From contig JAHEKC010000014.1 in NCBI GenBank assembly GCA_024638565.1, positions 1 through 42,334 on the forward strand: a stretch of DNA of 42,334 bases, written 5' to 3'. Origin of the DNA: Bacteroidota bacterium (lineage in GTDB: Bacteria > Bacteroidota > Bacteroidia > AKYH767-A > OLB10). Shown here piece after piece: positions 42,238 to 42,334 of this stretch. Below the pieces are notes generated by a model. That model was given only the letters and a program-made list of their open reading frames with translations, was not told where the DNA came from and made no database searches. Each line of letters starts with the position of its first letter. The stretch's first letter is position 1. The position numbers and the translations under genes were made by a program.

Positions 42238-42334
42238 TCATTTTACGATCATTAAGCTGTCCCTGTGGACAATCATTCCGGCCCTGACCTCGCACAAATA
42301 GGTGCCAGCCGGCAGCGCAGAAATGTCGATTTGC
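42238..42334 (-). CDS. C-terminal end of a T9SS cargo protein (partial)
   Basis: The last 31 codons before a stop at 42238 read QIDISALPAGTYLCEVRAG and end MIVK, the final strands of a type A T9SS sorting domain (LPAGTY is the usual near-terminal motif). The rest of the protein lies right of the window. It is convergent with the receptor gene (8 bp between stops). Confidence 0.75.
   Translation of the reverse strand, partial: QIDISALPAGTYLCEVRAGMIVHRDSLMIVK

Overview
The window reads as chromosome from a moderately high-GC aerobic member of the Bacteroidota. The evidence is the alternative complex III genes (actA, actB), several proteins with type IX secretion (T9SS) C-terminal sorting domains, a DUF5686/CarboxypepD_reg outer-membrane protein, a TonB-receptor-like barrel with a CarboxypepD_reg domain, an F-ATP synthase cluster without atpD/atpC nearby, and repeated TAnnTTTG promoter boxes, the -7 element typical of this phylum. 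No rRNA, tRNA, CRISPR array, insertion sequence or phage gene was recognised. A genus cannot be named from the sequence alone.

Layout. 1-3.3 kb: the 3' part of an alternative complex III operon on the minus strand (actA, then actB running off the window edge). 3.4-7.5 kb: a SPOR-domain protein, a hexanucleotide tandem repeat, an inverted pair of dispersed-repeat-like elements, a 163-aa protein that is essentially an N-terminal membrane anchor plus a degenerate T9SS sorting domain, and a 688-aa T9SS cargo protein whose own sorting domain is its closest visible relative. 7.5-10.3 kb: a stand-alone biotin carrier protein and RNase R, divergently transcribed. 10.8-14 kb: a 1082-aa repetitive secreted T9SS protein. 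14-21.3 kb: a sugar MFS permease, bifunctional phosphoglucose/phosphomannose isomerase, an unrecognised polytopic membrane protein, lysyl-tRNA synthetase, a VOC protein, a DinB-like protein and LptB. 21.3-29 kb: the DUF5686 outer-membrane protein, a NarL-type response regulator with its large propeller-sensor histidine kinase, and a secreted PQQ-type sugar dehydrogenase. 29-32.8 kb: two unrecognised exported proteins, a DUF3467 protein, a half-length EPSP-synthase-like protein that has lost the catalytic residues, and proline dehydrogenase. 33-39.5 kb: the ATP synthase cluster (atpZ-like, atpB, E, F, H, A, G on the minus strand), with a small membrane protein and a bactofilin upstream. 39.8-42.3 kb: an outer-membrane receptor-like protein and the C-terminal end of another T9SS cargo protein.

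Most of the window is core energy metabolism and housekeeping: electron transfer by complex III feeds the proton gradient used by the ATP synthase, while proline dehydrogenase and the sugar dehydrogenase are potential electron sources. No complete new multi-gene system is visible. The observations most worth following are the stand-alone sorting-domain protein beside its parent-like cargo, the catalytically dead half EPSP synthase with mirror-image promoters facing proline dehydrogenase, the composite repeat region at 3.9-4.2 kb, the intergenic element at about 39.54-39.78 kb, and the histidine-containing membrane protein at 16.7 kb.
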